This document shows, piece after piece, positions 1-8,450 of a stretch of DNA of 64,000 nt. The notes beneath the pieces were generated by a model that was not told the DNA's origin, ran no database searches, and was given only the letters and a program-made list of their open reading frames with translations. Origin of the DNA: Sphingobacterium sp. CZ-UAM (GTDB lineage Bacteria > Bacteroidota > Bacteroidia > Sphingobacteriales > Sphingobacteriaceae); the NCBI RefSeq assembly GCF_002000245.1, contig NZ_MTCM01000001.1, positions 1,798,001-1,862,000 on the forward strand. Reading direction: 5' to 3'. Position 1 is the first letter of the stretch; each line of letters opens with the position of its first letter. A program made the translations under genes and the position numbers.

Positions 1-1
1 T

Positions 2-160
2 TATTTATTTTTCAACTTGTCAGAAGTAAGAGAACATACCCAGGCATGGATGGATGAATACAATAACAACAGACCCCATGAAGGTCTTGGGAATCTTACA
101 CCAACGGAATTATCAAAAAATATTAGACACAAACAACAAATAAATCAATTAGTAACGTAA
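2..160 (+). CDS. IS3-family (IS150-like) transposase, C-terminal end
   Basis: This open frame enters from the left window edge and gives the last 52 residues of a DDE integrase-core transposase. The segment AWMDEYNNNRPHEGLGNLTP is the typical end of IS3-family OrfB proteins, with the catalytic-region NNxRPHxxLGxxTP pattern. The N-terminal part and OrfA lie outside the window. The right terminal repeat follows about 45 bp later. Family assignment is confident; activity cannot be judged. Confidence 0.85.
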   Translation, partial: YLFFNLSEVREHTQAWMDEYNNNRPHEGLGNLTPTELSKNIRHKQQINQLVT

Positions 161-181
161 ATTAGAAAAGTCCAATCCCAG

Positions 182-206
182 CTGTCGGAAAAATGGGGTA
201 CTTACA
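182..206. repeat. Probable right terminal inverted repeat of the IS3/IS150-type element
   Basis: Read on the minus strand, the segment begins TGTAAGTACCCCATTTTTCC and continues GACAG, which resembles IS150-group ends (TGTA..GACCCC..TTTTTCGACAG). It lies just downstream of the transposase stop and abuts the ISL3 remnant. The exact outer base is inferred; the left end is outside the window. Confidence 0.55.
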
Positions 207-417
207 ACGGCGTTCTCTCTGTAGAGGACTTTTTTAATAGCCTCTCGCCAAGGTTTTTCAACAAATGCCACCTATCAGTGACCTGAATTGCTGAGAGTGC
301 TCCAAGTGTGGACGCCTTTTGATAATTGCTATATCTGTTTCTTGAAATTACCCGGATTGTCTTTCGCTGCTTTAGCCAGGGTGTAAAAATTTTTTCTTCT
401 CTAATTAGTGAAATCAA
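202..417 (-). pseudogene. ISL3-family transposase fragment
   Basis: The 71-residue frame contains VISRNRYSNYQKA and AIQVTDRWHLLKNLGE, which match the DDE domain of ISL3-family (IS204/IS1001/IS1165) transposases, normally about 400 residues or more. Both ends are missing. Its stop codon TAA lies inside the terminal repeat of the adjoining IS3-type element, so that element appears to have inserted into or next to this gene and cut it. It is certainly non-functional. Confidence 0.75.
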
Positions 418-437
418 ATAGAATCGGTCAATTTATA

Positions 438-465
438 AAGGCCGAGTATTTATATTCTCGGCCTT
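438..465 (-). terminator. Hairpin downstream of the small lipoprotein gene
   Basis: Perfect 9-bp stem AAGGCCGAG/CTCGGCCTT with a 10-nt loop, 31 bp beyond the stop of the minus-strand gene at 496. There is no strong U-tract, so termination is likely but not certain. Confidence 0.5.
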
Positions 466-495
466 GATGATAGCTAAACATTATTAAATTCCAGT

Positions 496-843
496 CTAGA
501 AAACTTTAGGTACATCGTATTGGATTTTAATATTACCTTTTTTTGCACGATAACTCTCATACTTGACTGAAATTTTTGAATTATACCAATCAACTCTTAG
601 CTCCTTATTGATATTTCCTCCCGGAATACTAAAACCATGTACCTTTATAGAATCATCAGAATTACCTTGAATTTTTAAGATCATAGTAGTCGCATCACGA
701 ACACCGGTTTCTGCACTAAATATTGTATCCCGACTAATATCCGCAACCTTCCACTCACCCTTATTTTTAGTGTTGCAAGAAATAAAGACTAGAGAAAATA
801 TAAAAAAAAACATTAACATTAACGTTAAATTTCTACAATACAT
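496..843 (-). CDS. Small lipoprotein of unknown function
   Basis: 115 residues with a signal peptide and lipobox ending FISC (Cys23), so probably an envelope lipoprotein. The mature part has no motif I recognise. It lies directly downstream of the decayed gene at 894-1200, whose visible part resembles a secreted effector domain. A small lipoprotein in that position would fit an immunity or accessory partner, but this is inference from order only. The start ATG opens straight into a hydrophobic leader. Confidence 0.6.
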   Translation of the reverse strand: MYCRNLTLMLMFFFIFSLVFISCNTKNKGEWKVADISRDTIFSAETGVRDATTMILKIQGNSDDSIKVHGFSIPGGNINKELRVDWYNSKISVKYESYRAKKGNIKIQYDVPKVF

Positions 844-893
844 ATAATTAGATCCTCAATTTTATAATAATATTCCACTTTCTAAAGTTCAAT

Positions 894-1200
894 TTACTGA
901 TTCGTTGGTACAAGTTTAGTCACATTCGGTATCACCGTATTATCCATAGCTAAAGGAGTCAAATATCTCAAAGTTCCCTCTGTCAATGACCTAGAAATAA
1001 ATTCTGCTGGAGATTCCCAACTATTGAATTCTGTAAAAACGCTCTTCCTACTACATTATTAGGTAGATCCATTGATTTTTCTGTGGGATCAGATCTGGTT
1101 TCGTGTGCATCTCTAGTTGTTTACTTAAGTCTTTCCCAATTGAAATCGAATTCAGAGCATGGAAGAAATCATTAAAATAGCCCAACTCTAGGATTAGATT
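894..1200 (-). pseudogene. Decayed gene with DUF6973-like (HALN..DAHE..NNxxGR) region
   Basis: Three minus-strand frames joined in order give one plausible protein tail: FFHALNSISIGKDLSKQLE, then DAHETRSDPTEKSMDLPNNV ending VGR, then SPAEFISRSLTEGTL and a TNQ stop. At least two frameshifts (near 1112 and 1040) break it and the upstream frame is closed, so the N-terminus is lost. The order HALN - DAHE - DLxNNxxGR resembles the DUF6973-type domain seen at the C-termini of Bacteroidota secreted and polymorphic-toxin-like proteins. That family link is from memory and tentative; the coding signal and its breakage are seen directly. Confidence 0.5.
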
Positions 1201-1213
1201 CCCTTATTATCCA

Positions 1214-2632
1214 TTATTTAGTCAGTTTCTCGATTTTGATCGACGTTGTTCTATCGTTGAATTTACAGTCAATTGATTTTGTAGTAGAAAAACTTTCTCC
1301 AGAAAAATTATCATCATCATATAACGTTACTTTTATCCCGAGTAGTTCTGGGATGAATATTGCTGATATATCATTATCTTTAATTCCTAAATTTATTAAA
1401 TCTTGTTTGGTATAATTACCTGTTTTTAAGGCAACTTTATAACCACCGAATGTGCAATTTTGATATACATACACATCATTATCAAAAGTGACATTATTAT
1501 TTTCTGCTTTAAATTCCATGACTTTTTGATCTATGTGAGCTCCATTTTTAAAAAGAGCTTTTAGGACCAACGTGTAGCCCGTTCGGTTGACTCGCTGGGT
1601 CTGTAAATCGGTGATTGGAATAGATACACGAAATCCATTGGGTGCTAAATCTCCTTTAAATCCCACATCATAAGATCCACCACCGTGGGGTAATTCCCGA
1701 CAGAAGGCAAAAACGTTACTGATCTCGGTTGTATTATCGATGATACCTTCCAATTCAATAGCCTGTGTCTCACGATTAAAATCTACTCTTGTAGTTGTGA
1801 TATTCGCATTGGGCTTTTCGTAAAATTTGATATTACCAGCATATTTCTGAAATACATCCACCCTGTTCAATATTGCCGCGAATGGGTAAGATATATATGT
1901 CGGGGAGTAACCCAGAGTCCCGTTTCCAGTGCCCATTAATGTATTTCCGAGCGTATTTTGTTCCGATATCCTTCCACTTTCATGAATGATAGTATTTTCC
2001 CCAAGAAGGGTCAGTCCGTGTATCATTTCATGTAAATTACCTCCGACGTAGGATCCCACAAGATTCCGGTTTCCGATATTTTCGACTTTTAGATTATTAA
2101 AATCAATTCCAAATGCAAATCCCGCTGGCCCATAATAAGGAACGTCTTTTTTTTCTCTGTTGTCTAAAGTAATGACAAACGTATGGTAATTGCTACTGAA
2201 CTCATTTGGATTTAGTATTTTGTATTCAAAAATCTCATTTTTGATTTTTTTGTCCCCTCCAGAATAAGGATAGGCTGAAATATCTTCTTTTCCTCTTATT
2301 TCAATAAACTTTACAAGTCCTGAAGCTGAATCCACGGGAAGGCCTAAATTTGTATTTTCAAATCCATAGCGTTCCATTTCACTTTTTATATATTTCTGAA
2401 AGTATATAAATAAATCACTTAATCTTTTTTTGTAATTAGCGTCAGGAATTTGATCTTTTGGAATAAAGTAGATAATATTCAGGTTTTTAGGGTTAGTGAC
2501 AAAGGCCGGTTGGTTCACATTGTTGGCTCGTTTCATACTTTCTTCCAATTTGTCACTTGAGCAAGAACTGAACAATACGGTCAGAAATCCAATCCACGCG
2601 AAGGATTTTAAAACATAATTCCTTTTTTTCAT
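1214..2632 (-). CDS. HExxH lipoprotein with C-terminal beta/gamma-crystallin-like domain
   Basis: 472 residues. The signal peptide ends in a lipobox with Cys24, so it is an envelope lipoprotein. A zinc-metallopeptidase motif HEMIH is at residues 201-205 within GGNLHEMIHGL, and the surrounding region (about 45-260) is probably the peptidase domain. The last 80 residues, with FGGYKVALKTG, LGIKDNDIS and LYDDDNFSG, read as a beta/gamma-crystallin-type fold. Almost the same LGIKDNDIS tail ends the lyase-like protein at 4611. A GGGACAA-N14-CGTC promoter-like element lies about 35-60 bp upstream. The substrate is unknown and proteolytic activity is inferred only from the motif. Confidence 0.7.
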   Translation of the reverse strand: MKKRNYVLKSFAWIGFLTVLFSSCSSDKLEESMKRANNVNQPAFVTNPKNLNIIYFIPKDQIPDANYKKRLSDLFIYFQKYIKSEMERYGFENTNLGLPVDSASGLVKFIEIRGKEDISAYPYSGGDKKIKNEIFEYKILNPNEFSSNYHTFVITLDNREKKDVPYYGPAGFAFGIDFNNLKVENIGNRNLVGSYVGGNLHEMIHGLTLLGENTIIHESGRISEQNTLGNTLMGTGNGTLGYSPTYISYPFAAILNRVDVFQKYAGNIKFYEKPNANITTTRVDFNRETQAIELEGIIDNTTEISNVFAFCRELPHGGGSYDVGFKGDLAPNGFRVSIPITDLQTQRVNRTGYTLVLKALFKNGAHIDQKVMEFKAENNNVTFDNDVYVYQNCTFGGYKVALKTGNYTKQDLINLGIKDNDISAIFIPELLGIKVTLYDDDNFSGESFSTTKSIDCKFNDRTTSIKIEKLTK

Positions 2633-2665
2633 AATTATAAATTTAAATTGTTTATTTAAGGTAGA

Positions 2666-2690
2666 CGGTTAGCCACAGCTTTTGTCCCAA
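2666..2690 (-). promoter_or_regulatory. ECF-type promoter motif GGGACAA-N14-CGTC
   Basis: On the minus strand GGGACAA (2690-2684), 14 nt, then CGTC (2669-2666), followed by the lipoprotein start at 2632. The arrangement is that of an ECF sigma promoter (-35 GGGACAA, -10 CGTC), and the same motif recurs six more times in the window. Confidence 0.6.
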
Positions 2691-2983
2691 ATTTTTTTAA
2701 CGAAAATCTTATACGTAAGAAAATTGACAGCAGTAATAAGTCAAATGGGCATAGCTGATTTTTAGATATACCTGTTCTTTTACTTATTATATACAGATCA
2801 ATAATGATTAAGGGTCGTCAGCTCCTTGACTTTCGGCTTGGACGAATTTGTTACTTTTAGTTGTTCCTGACGGGATATTTTCAATCAAAACAGCATGTCG
2901 ATAGAAAAACAGCAACCATCTGGGACAATTTGGCGCGTTATCCGTCTACATTAAATAAAAATTACCGCTTTAAATTTTATAGT

Positions 2984-4447
2984 ATGAAAGCAAATGGACT
3001 TTTAATTTACGAAATCATTTATATAATCATAACCGTTCTAACCAGTTTAAAAGTTATATTGGACACCCGAAGTTCAACTAAAACATTAGCCTACTTAATG
3101 CTCATTGTTTTTGTGCCGATTATTGGTATACTTGTTTATTTCTCATTCGGGATCAATTACCGGAAAAAAAAGCTTTATTCCAAAAAGATACTTCAGGATG
3201 ATAGGTTGGAGACGCAGGTAAGGGAGCATATCAAAAAGTATTCTGCGGCAATATATGAACAGGGAGGAATAGAGCTTGCAGATAAAGAACGTATGTATAG
3301 TTACCTCTTAAATGAGGGTAATAGTGCTCTGACAGGCAATAATAATGTGCAGCTCCTTTTCAATGGTGAAGAGAAGTTTCCCTTGGTACTCGAAAGACTT
3401 CGAAAGGCACAAACCCATATTCATATTGAATATTATATTTATGAGGATGATCTAATTGGCAATGAAATCGCAGATATATTGATTGAGAAAGTGCTCCAGG
3501 GGGTGGAAGTACGTTTTATTTATGATGATTTCGGAAGCTTAGCTATACACAAAAAATTAGTAAAAAAATTAATTCAAGGTGGGGTAAAAGCATTTCCGTT
3601 TTATCGGATAAAAATACTGGCTTTTGCAAATCGTCTGAATTACCGCAATCATCGGAAAATTATAGTGATTGACGGCATCATTGGTTTTGTCGGTGGTATT
3701 AATGTCAGCGATAAGTATATAAATAGTGAGAAAATACACAATAAGCTATATTGGCGGGATACCCATCTTATGATAGAAGGACCTGGGGTCTATTATTTAC
3801 AATACTTGTTTCTTGCCGATTGGAATTTTTGCGCAAAAGCTAACTTACAGCCTACGGATCTATTTTTTCCAAGACTGTTATTTAGGAGAGAATATGGAAA
3901 TAAAATTGTACAGATGGCATCCAGTGGACCTGATTCTGAAAATCCGACAATACAGTATACCATTCTTCAGGCCATTGCACTTACAAAAAATGAATTGATC
4001 ATTACTTCACCCTATTTCATTCCGGGAGAAAGTATTTTGGAGGGATTGACGATTGCAGCTTATAGTGGAGTAAAGATAAAGCTATTAGTGCCCGGTGTTT
4101 CTGATTCTTTTTTTGTGAATGCTGCTGCACATTCCTATTATGAAGAGCTTCTTAAGGCCGGTGTTGAAATTTATAAGTACCAAAAAGGCTTCGTACACGC
4201 GAAAACATTGGTCGTAGACCGAAGTTTAGCCATTATCGGTACAGCAAATATGGATCATCGAAGTTTTGAATTGAATTTTGAAGTAAATGCGTTGGTCTAC
4301 GATCCGCAAATTGCAAATGACCTTGCCTCTGCTTTTGAAAGAGATATTTTGGACGCCAAAAAAATGGATTATTATATCTGGCTTAATAGACCATTTTACA
4401 AAAAATTAATAGAGAAGATTTGTCGGCTGCTCTCCCCTCTCCTCTGA
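2984..4447 (+). CDS. cls: Cardiolipin synthase (phospholipase D family)
   Basis: 487 residues from the chosen start. The open frame extends 41 codons further upstream, but the MKANGLL start immediately precedes the first of two membrane segments typical of bacterial Cls, and the extra stretch is polar and unlike the family. Two HKD motifs are visible: NHRKIIVID around His223 and VHAKTLVVD around His405, followed by GTANMD. The enzyme condenses two phosphatidylglycerols to cardiolipin at the inner membrane. It stands alone between two secreted-protein genes, with no sign of an operon. Length and motifs match full-length active enzymes. Confidence 0.9.
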   Translation: MKANGLLIYEIIYIIITVLTSLKVILDTRSSTKTLAYLMLIVFVPIIGILVYFSFGINYRKKKLYSKKILQDDRLETQVREHIKKYSAAIYEQGGIELADKERMYSYLLNEGNSALTGNNNVQLLFNGEEKFPLVLERLRKAQTHIHIEYYIYEDDLIGNEIADILIEKVLQGVEVRFIYDDFGSLAIHKKLVKKLIQGGVKAFPFYRIKILAFANRLNYRNHRKIIVIDGIIGFVGGINVSDKYINSEKIHNKLYWRDTHLMIEGPGVYYLQYLFLADWNFCAKANLQPTDLFFPRLLFRREYGNKIVQMASSGPDSENPTIQYTILQAIALTKNELIITSPYFIPGESILEGLTIAAYSGVKIKLLVPGVSDSFFVNAAAHSYYEELLKAGVEIYKYQKGFVHAKTLVVDRSLAIIGTANMDHRSFELNFEVNALVYDPQIANDLASAFERDILDAKKMDYYIWLNRPFYKKLIEKICRLLSPLL

Positions 4448-4553
4448 TATTTCATTGAATACCTACCGAGCCAGCCATCCCCTTGAATTTTCGTTTCCAG
4501 GTGCAGATTTAAAGATTTCTGTTAGTTGATCGAAACAAATTTTCACTTTTTCA

Positions 4554-4578
4554 GGGACAATTTAAGCGCTTGGTCGTC
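4554..4578 (+). promoter_or_regulatory. ECF-type promoter motif GGGACAA-N14-CGTC
   Basis: GGGACAA at 4554-4560, 14 nt, CGTC at 4575-4578, with the start codon of the lyase-like lipoprotein 33 bp further on. Spacing is identical to the other copies. Confidence 0.6.
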
Positions 4579-4610
4579 TATTATTGCAATAGAACTAATT
4601 TATTAATATT

Positions 4611-6068
4611 ATGATAAATAAAATCTCCTGCATCTATACTCTTGCGGCTGGGTGTTTGATGGCAATGACGGGCTGTCAAAAAAAAGACTTAAATTCAGAT
4701 GGATTGAATTTAAATGCTAAAATGGCACAAACACAAGGGACGGTATTTGCCCGAAACCTACTGTTTGATGAACCTGGCTTGCAACAAATTCAAGCGGATC
4801 TGATCAATCCGGCTACAAAAACAAAAGTTTCTGCCTTTATTGAGCCAGCTGCAACCAAAGCACTTTCCTACACGCCTGTTGGGCACCGGAGTGTATACGA
4901 TGTTCCTGCGGCGGTTACTGCAGCCAAAGAAAGCTCCGAATATCTCCGTGCGATCGGCATTAAGCTCATGCTCACCAAAGATTCCTTGATCCGCCAGCCC
5001 TATGTTGCAAAAGCATCTGCAATATTGAAAGCTTGGGCCAAAGTAAATGTCCAGTCTTGGCATAGGCCTGCTGAAACAAACCTGATGTCAATGTATGAGT
5101 CCTATTCGATGATCCGTTCTTTTATGACCAAGACAGACAGAGATACAGTCGATGGATGGATTAGACGCCGGGCCACCGTTGGATCATTTAAATTTATCGA
5201 TCAGGATGGCAACGAAGTTAATAAGCATAATAACTGGGAAGGACAACGTCTGTGCTTTTTATTGTATTCCGGTTATATTTTAAACGACAACACGCTAATT
5301 TCACGGGCGAAAAGTGAATATAAAATATTTTTGAATAATTATCTTCTGGCAGATGGAAGAACAGCGGATACGAAAGACAGGGATGCTTTTGCCTATCATT
5401 CATATGGGCTAGTATATACTGCAAAAATATTACATGCGATATATACCATGGAAGGTGTTCAGGCCCGAGATCTGAGCAAGGAAATAGTCAATACAAATGG
5501 AAAAAAACTTGTAGATGCGATTCGTTACTGGGAACCCTACCTATCTGGTCTTTACCATATGGAATTCAAAAAATCCATATTTGAAAGTGAACGGACCGGG
5601 CCGAGAGTAGGTACATATGATCCCAAAAGTTCACTTTACGCGCTTGATGAAATTGTTCAATCTTTTTCTGAGCTTTTTCCTTATTTCGAACTACTCGAGG
5701 GCACCCCTTCAGATCGTTTTAATAACGTCGTTCGCTATATTTCGCTTTTGAACTCACCGAATATTGCTAATACGCCGTCATTTGGCAATATAGTACATTT
5801 TTATAAAGATTATAATTATGGGACAACTGTTGGGTCATTAAAATTAGGAGGATACGATAATGCCAAACTGATATCGCTAGGTATAAAGGATAATGACATA
5901 TCCTCATTCAAAGTTCCTGACAACCTCAAAGTCTTATTATTTGATGGAAACTTCAGAGACTCTGTAAATGTTGAAGGTACACAAAAAGTGTTTATCACGA
6001 ACCAGCCAAATCTTGGAACAGCCGGATTCAATGACAAGACGAGCTCTATCATTATTACCAATCGTTAA
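4611..6068 (+). CDS. Alginate-lyase-like lipoprotein with beta/gamma-crystallin-like tail
   Basis: 485 residues. A lipobox (AMTGC, Cys22) marks a lipoprotein. The central region, with NNWEGQRLCFLLYSGYILND and DAFAYHSYGL, resembles the alpha/alpha-barrel alginate lyase family (PF05426, PL5-like): NNxxx followed by an AYHxYxL motif. It would cleave a uronate polysaccharide at the cell surface or in the periplasm, but the substrate is inferred. The last ~90 residues (LISLGIKDNDIS, VLLFDGNF, FNDKTSSIII) form the same crystallin-like domain as in the lipoprotein at 1214. It is preceded by an ECF-type promoter motif and followed by a hairpin. It appears to be a single-gene unit. Confidence 0.65.
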   Translation: MINKISCIYTLAAGCLMAMTGCQKKDLNSDGLNLNAKMAQTQGTVFARNLLFDEPGLQQIQADLINPATKTKVSAFIEPAATKALSYTPVGHRSVYDVPAAVTAAKESSEYLRAIGIKLMLTKDSLIRQPYVAKASAILKAWAKVNVQSWHRPAETNLMSMYESYSMIRSFMTKTDRDTVDGWIRRRATVGSFKFIDQDGNEVNKHNNWEGQRLCFLLYSGYILNDNTLISRAKSEYKIFLNNYLLADGRTADTKDRDAFAYHSYGLVYTAKILHAIYTMEGVQARDLSKEIVNTNGKKLVDAIRYWEPYLSGLYHMEFKKSIFESERTGPRVGTYDPKSSLYALDEIVQSFSELFPYFELLEGTPSDRFNNVVRYISLLNSPNIANTPSFGNIVHFYKDYNYGTTVGSLKLGGYDNAKLISLGIKDNDISSFKVPDNLKVLLFDGNFRDSVNVEGTQKVFITNQPNLGTAGFNDKTSSIIITNR

Positions 6069-6095
6069 TAATTTTTTACTTTTAGTCTAGCTATA

Positions 6096-6127
6096 AAGCC
6101 GTAGTGAGATTTTACTTACTACGGCTT
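6096..6127 (+). terminator. Hairpin terminator after the lyase-like gene
   Basis: 13-bp stem AAGCCGTAGTGAG/CTTACTACGGCTT with one G-T wobble and a 6-nt loop, 28 bp past the stop codon. Confidence 0.6.
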
Positions 6128-6426
6128 ATTCGTTTTAAAAGTAGTAAATAATTATTCCTACAAAACTGATTATGTACAAGGATCAGTGATAACTTTGTTG
6201 TTTTCATTTAACATAGATAAACTGATTGCTTTATGTTCTCTTCGTTAAATAATGTTAACTGAAGGCTGAATTGTTAATTACTGTTATGGACTATTCATTG
6301 CAGTTATGAACTATTGACAGCGCTTTCAGTTTTTTAGGATTTTGGCTATTGTCGGATTGATACCGGTATCAGAGATGCTCATCGTTAAAGCAGTATCTGC
6401 TTGACTTTTATTGCTGTCGTGATTAT
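6128..6426. other. Non-coding stretch between convergent genes
   Basis: About 300 bp of AT-rich sequence between the two terminators of convergent genes. I see no credible ORF, tRNA or repeat in it. Confidence 0.5.
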
Positions 6427-6460
6427 AAAAAAGACCAACTATCGCATCTGATAGTTGGTC
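6427..6460 (-). terminator. Rho-independent terminator of the fimbrillin/FISUMP operon
   Basis: 11-bp perfect stem GACCAACTATC/GATAGTTGGTC (6433-6460) with a 6-nt loop. On the minus strand it is followed by TTTTTT, 34 bp after the stop of the gene ending at 6494. Confidence 0.85.
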
Positions 6461-6493
6461 CGTAAATTAAACACGCTTTCTTGCGAATACTTT

Positions 6494-8110
6494 TTATTCT
6501 TTGATACAGCGAATATTTCTACCAAAGGTTGTCATTCCACCGGCTACACCACCTATCGTTACACCTGTAGATTTAATATTAAAATTACCCCCAGCTGTTG
6601 TCGTGGTAAACCAATAATAAGAATCCTGCGCTCGGCCAAGCAGTTGCCCCTGATCGAAATTACGGTATCCACCAGATGGAAGGGTCATCACCACATCCGC
6701 TTTACGTTTGCTGGTCAATACTTTTGCCGCGGAATAGTTTGTATCTCCACCTGTCCAATTTCCGATATTGGATGTTGTGGCATCTGCTACCAATCTAAAG
6801 TATTCTGTTCTTGTCGGCACACGGAAGCCATCCGGACAAGGATCATTTACCGTTTTGATCGGAGTCGCCTCTGTACCACTGTTCCATAGTGTAGCATCTG
6901 TCACTTCATTTGACGTCCAGCCGGAAATGATATTCGGATTTGTAAACCCATCGGCGACAATTGCAGGTCGCCCCCATTGGTAATAGTTTCCAATTAATCC
7001 CTGTACTGAAGGATTCTGATCAGGATCAAGGCTATAATCAGCTCCTAGATTATGACGCATCCAAACCTTTCCATTGATGCTGACCACCGGTATTCCCATA
7101 TGGGTTGAATAGCCGTCCGCCACTGCAATAGTCAATGTGAGTGTATAATCCACCCCAGGTTCAATAACCAAAGCATTAAACGGTATTTTATTTGTCTGAG
7201 TCAAAGAACCGATCTTGATGGAGCCAAGTATAAACGATCCAGTGGTAGTATTGGTATTCAAAAGAACAGGAGCGCCTTTAACGACCATAGAATTAAGTCC
7301 GGTGAATGACGTTACTGGATTGTTTACCGCTGTTCCTAAACGGGTAAGGAGTCCATCTTCCAGCTGTAAATTTGCGAATGGAGAATGTGTACTGAAAGAT
7401 GCCGTCAAGGCGCTGATGGGAAATCCTGTCGCTGTGGCATCTATTGTGCTCGTAATCCTGCTGAATTGATGTGTCAGTACAATGTTCAGATCATTCTGTC
7501 CACTGTTAAGGGTCATTTGCCGTTTGAAATACATCAGGTCAGCATTACCACTTACATTTTGAAGACTAGAGTTCGACAATGTCTTATTTGCCGGATCGCC
7601 GAAATTCACTGCTGGTAGATCGGTCGTACTATTGACTGAATACGCAACAAATGTATAGCTTTGGCCACCATCCAACACAAGCTCTGGAGTCAGATTTTCT
7701 CGATTACGGATATAATCCCGCTCAGTGACATAAGTGCCATTGTTAGCATAAACCAACAATTTGTAACGAACATCCCCCTGTAGATCCTGTTGAACCGCCG
7801 CTCGCTTGGAGGAGTTAGAAGATGCCTGTAGCCTTTGCTGCTGACGTTCATTATTCGGAGACAGTTCTGCTATGATCATTAAATTATCATTCAGTACAAC
7901 ATTCTGTCTTTGAACATGCTGTTCTTGATTGGCGTTCATGGGCTGAATAGCCGCCTGTTTGCCTGCCAATTTTTTTTGGCCCGCAAATGTGGTTTCAGCA
8001 ATATTAACCGCGATAGTTGCCCGACCACCGTCCTTATAATCTTTATTACATGAAAATAGTCCCAGGGCTAAAGCTGTGGAACCGATTAATAATAGTATAT
8101 ATTTTTTCAT
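6494..8110 (-). CDS. Fimbrillin-like lipoprotein with C-terminal FISUMP domain
   Basis: 538 residues from MKKYILLL; the open frame adds four upstream codons without a better leader. The lipobox ends LFSC. The N-terminal two thirds have the layout of Mfa2/fimbrillin-type adhesins (RYKLLVYANNG, YTFVAYSVN, VDYTLTLT). The C-terminal ~190 residues carry the Fibrobacter succinogenes major paralogous domain: VWMRHNLGADY, YYQWGRPA, NDPCPDGFRVPTRTEY and a final NIRCIKE. It is probably a surface-exposed, possibly carbohydrate- or surface-binding protein. It lies 22 bp downstream of a short ORF and shares its ECF-type promoter. The order short peptide then fimbrillin-like protein is common in Bacteroidota. 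Confidence 0.7.
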   Translation of the reverse strand: MKKYILLLIGSTALALGLFSCNKDYKDGGRATIAVNIAETTFAGQKKLAGKQAAIQPMNANQEQHVQRQNVVLNDNLMIIAELSPNNERQQQRLQASSNSSKRAAVQQDLQGDVRYKLLVYANNGTYVTERDYIRNRENLTPELVLDGGQSYTFVAYSVNSTTDLPAVNFGDPANKTLSNSSLQNVSGNADLMYFKRQMTLNSGQNDLNIVLTHQFSRITSTIDATATGFPISALTASFSTHSPFANLQLEDGLLTRLGTAVNNPVTSFTGLNSMVVKGAPVLLNTNTTTGSFILGSIKIGSLTQTNKIPFNALVIEPGVDYTLTLTIAVADGYSTHMGIPVVSINGKVWMRHNLGADYSLDPDQNPSVQGLIGNYYQWGRPAIVADGFTNPNIISGWTSNEVTDATLWNSGTEATPIKTVNDPCPDGFRVPTRTEYFRLVADATTSNIGNWTGGDTNYSAAKVLTSKRKADVVMTLPSGGYRNFDQGQLLGRAQDSYYWFTTTTAGGNFNIKSTGVTIGGVAGGMTTFGRNIRCIKE

Positions 8111-8132
8111 TATCCAATTCAAAATTAGGTTA

Positions 8133-8333
8133 CTACCAATTCATAGTGTTATCAAAATTACCAGTATCTTTCCATTCTTCCTTGATTTGTGTCGTGGCTG
8201 GATCAGTACCAGGATTACTGATGATGGCCGAACTGGTGGCAATACCTGCTTCCAATTCGATGATCTCAATTTCTACCAATGGCGGCAGATATTGCCGATA
8301 AACGGTAACTTCATTTCTTTTTTTTCTTTTCAT
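8133..8333 (-). CDS. Short protein preceding a fimbrillin-like gene
   Basis: 66 residues beginning MKRKKRNEVTVYRQYLPP, with an acidic-hydrophobic centre (VEIEIIELEAGIATSSA) and a polar tail ending KDTGNFDNTMNW. No signal peptide is evident. Short proteins of this pattern (PPxxEVxxLExGxAxSS..W) are often found directly upstream of fimbrillin genes in Bacteroidota, and this one sits 22 bp upstream of the FISUMP lipoprotein on the same strand. Function unknown. Promoter motif about 95-115 bp upstream. Confidence 0.6.
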   Translation of the reverse strand: MKRKKRNEVTVYRQYLPPLVEIEIIELEAGIATSSAIISNPGTDPATTQIKEEWKDTGNFDNTMNW

Positions 8334-8425
8334 CTCATTAATAAATTAATTGCTAAATTTTTATATACTTCACTACCCTAAGATGGTGAATACCAACAGC
8401 CAATAACTGACCGTTACATTGGATA

Positions 8426-8450
8426 GACGATCAAGACTTTAAATTGTCCC
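8426..8450 (-). promoter_or_regulatory. ECF-type promoter motif GGGACAA-N14-CGTC
   Basis: Minus strand GGGACAA (8450-8444), 14 nt, CGTC (8429-8426). It drives the short-ORF/fimbrillin operon, leaving a leader of about 85 nt. Confidence 0.6.
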
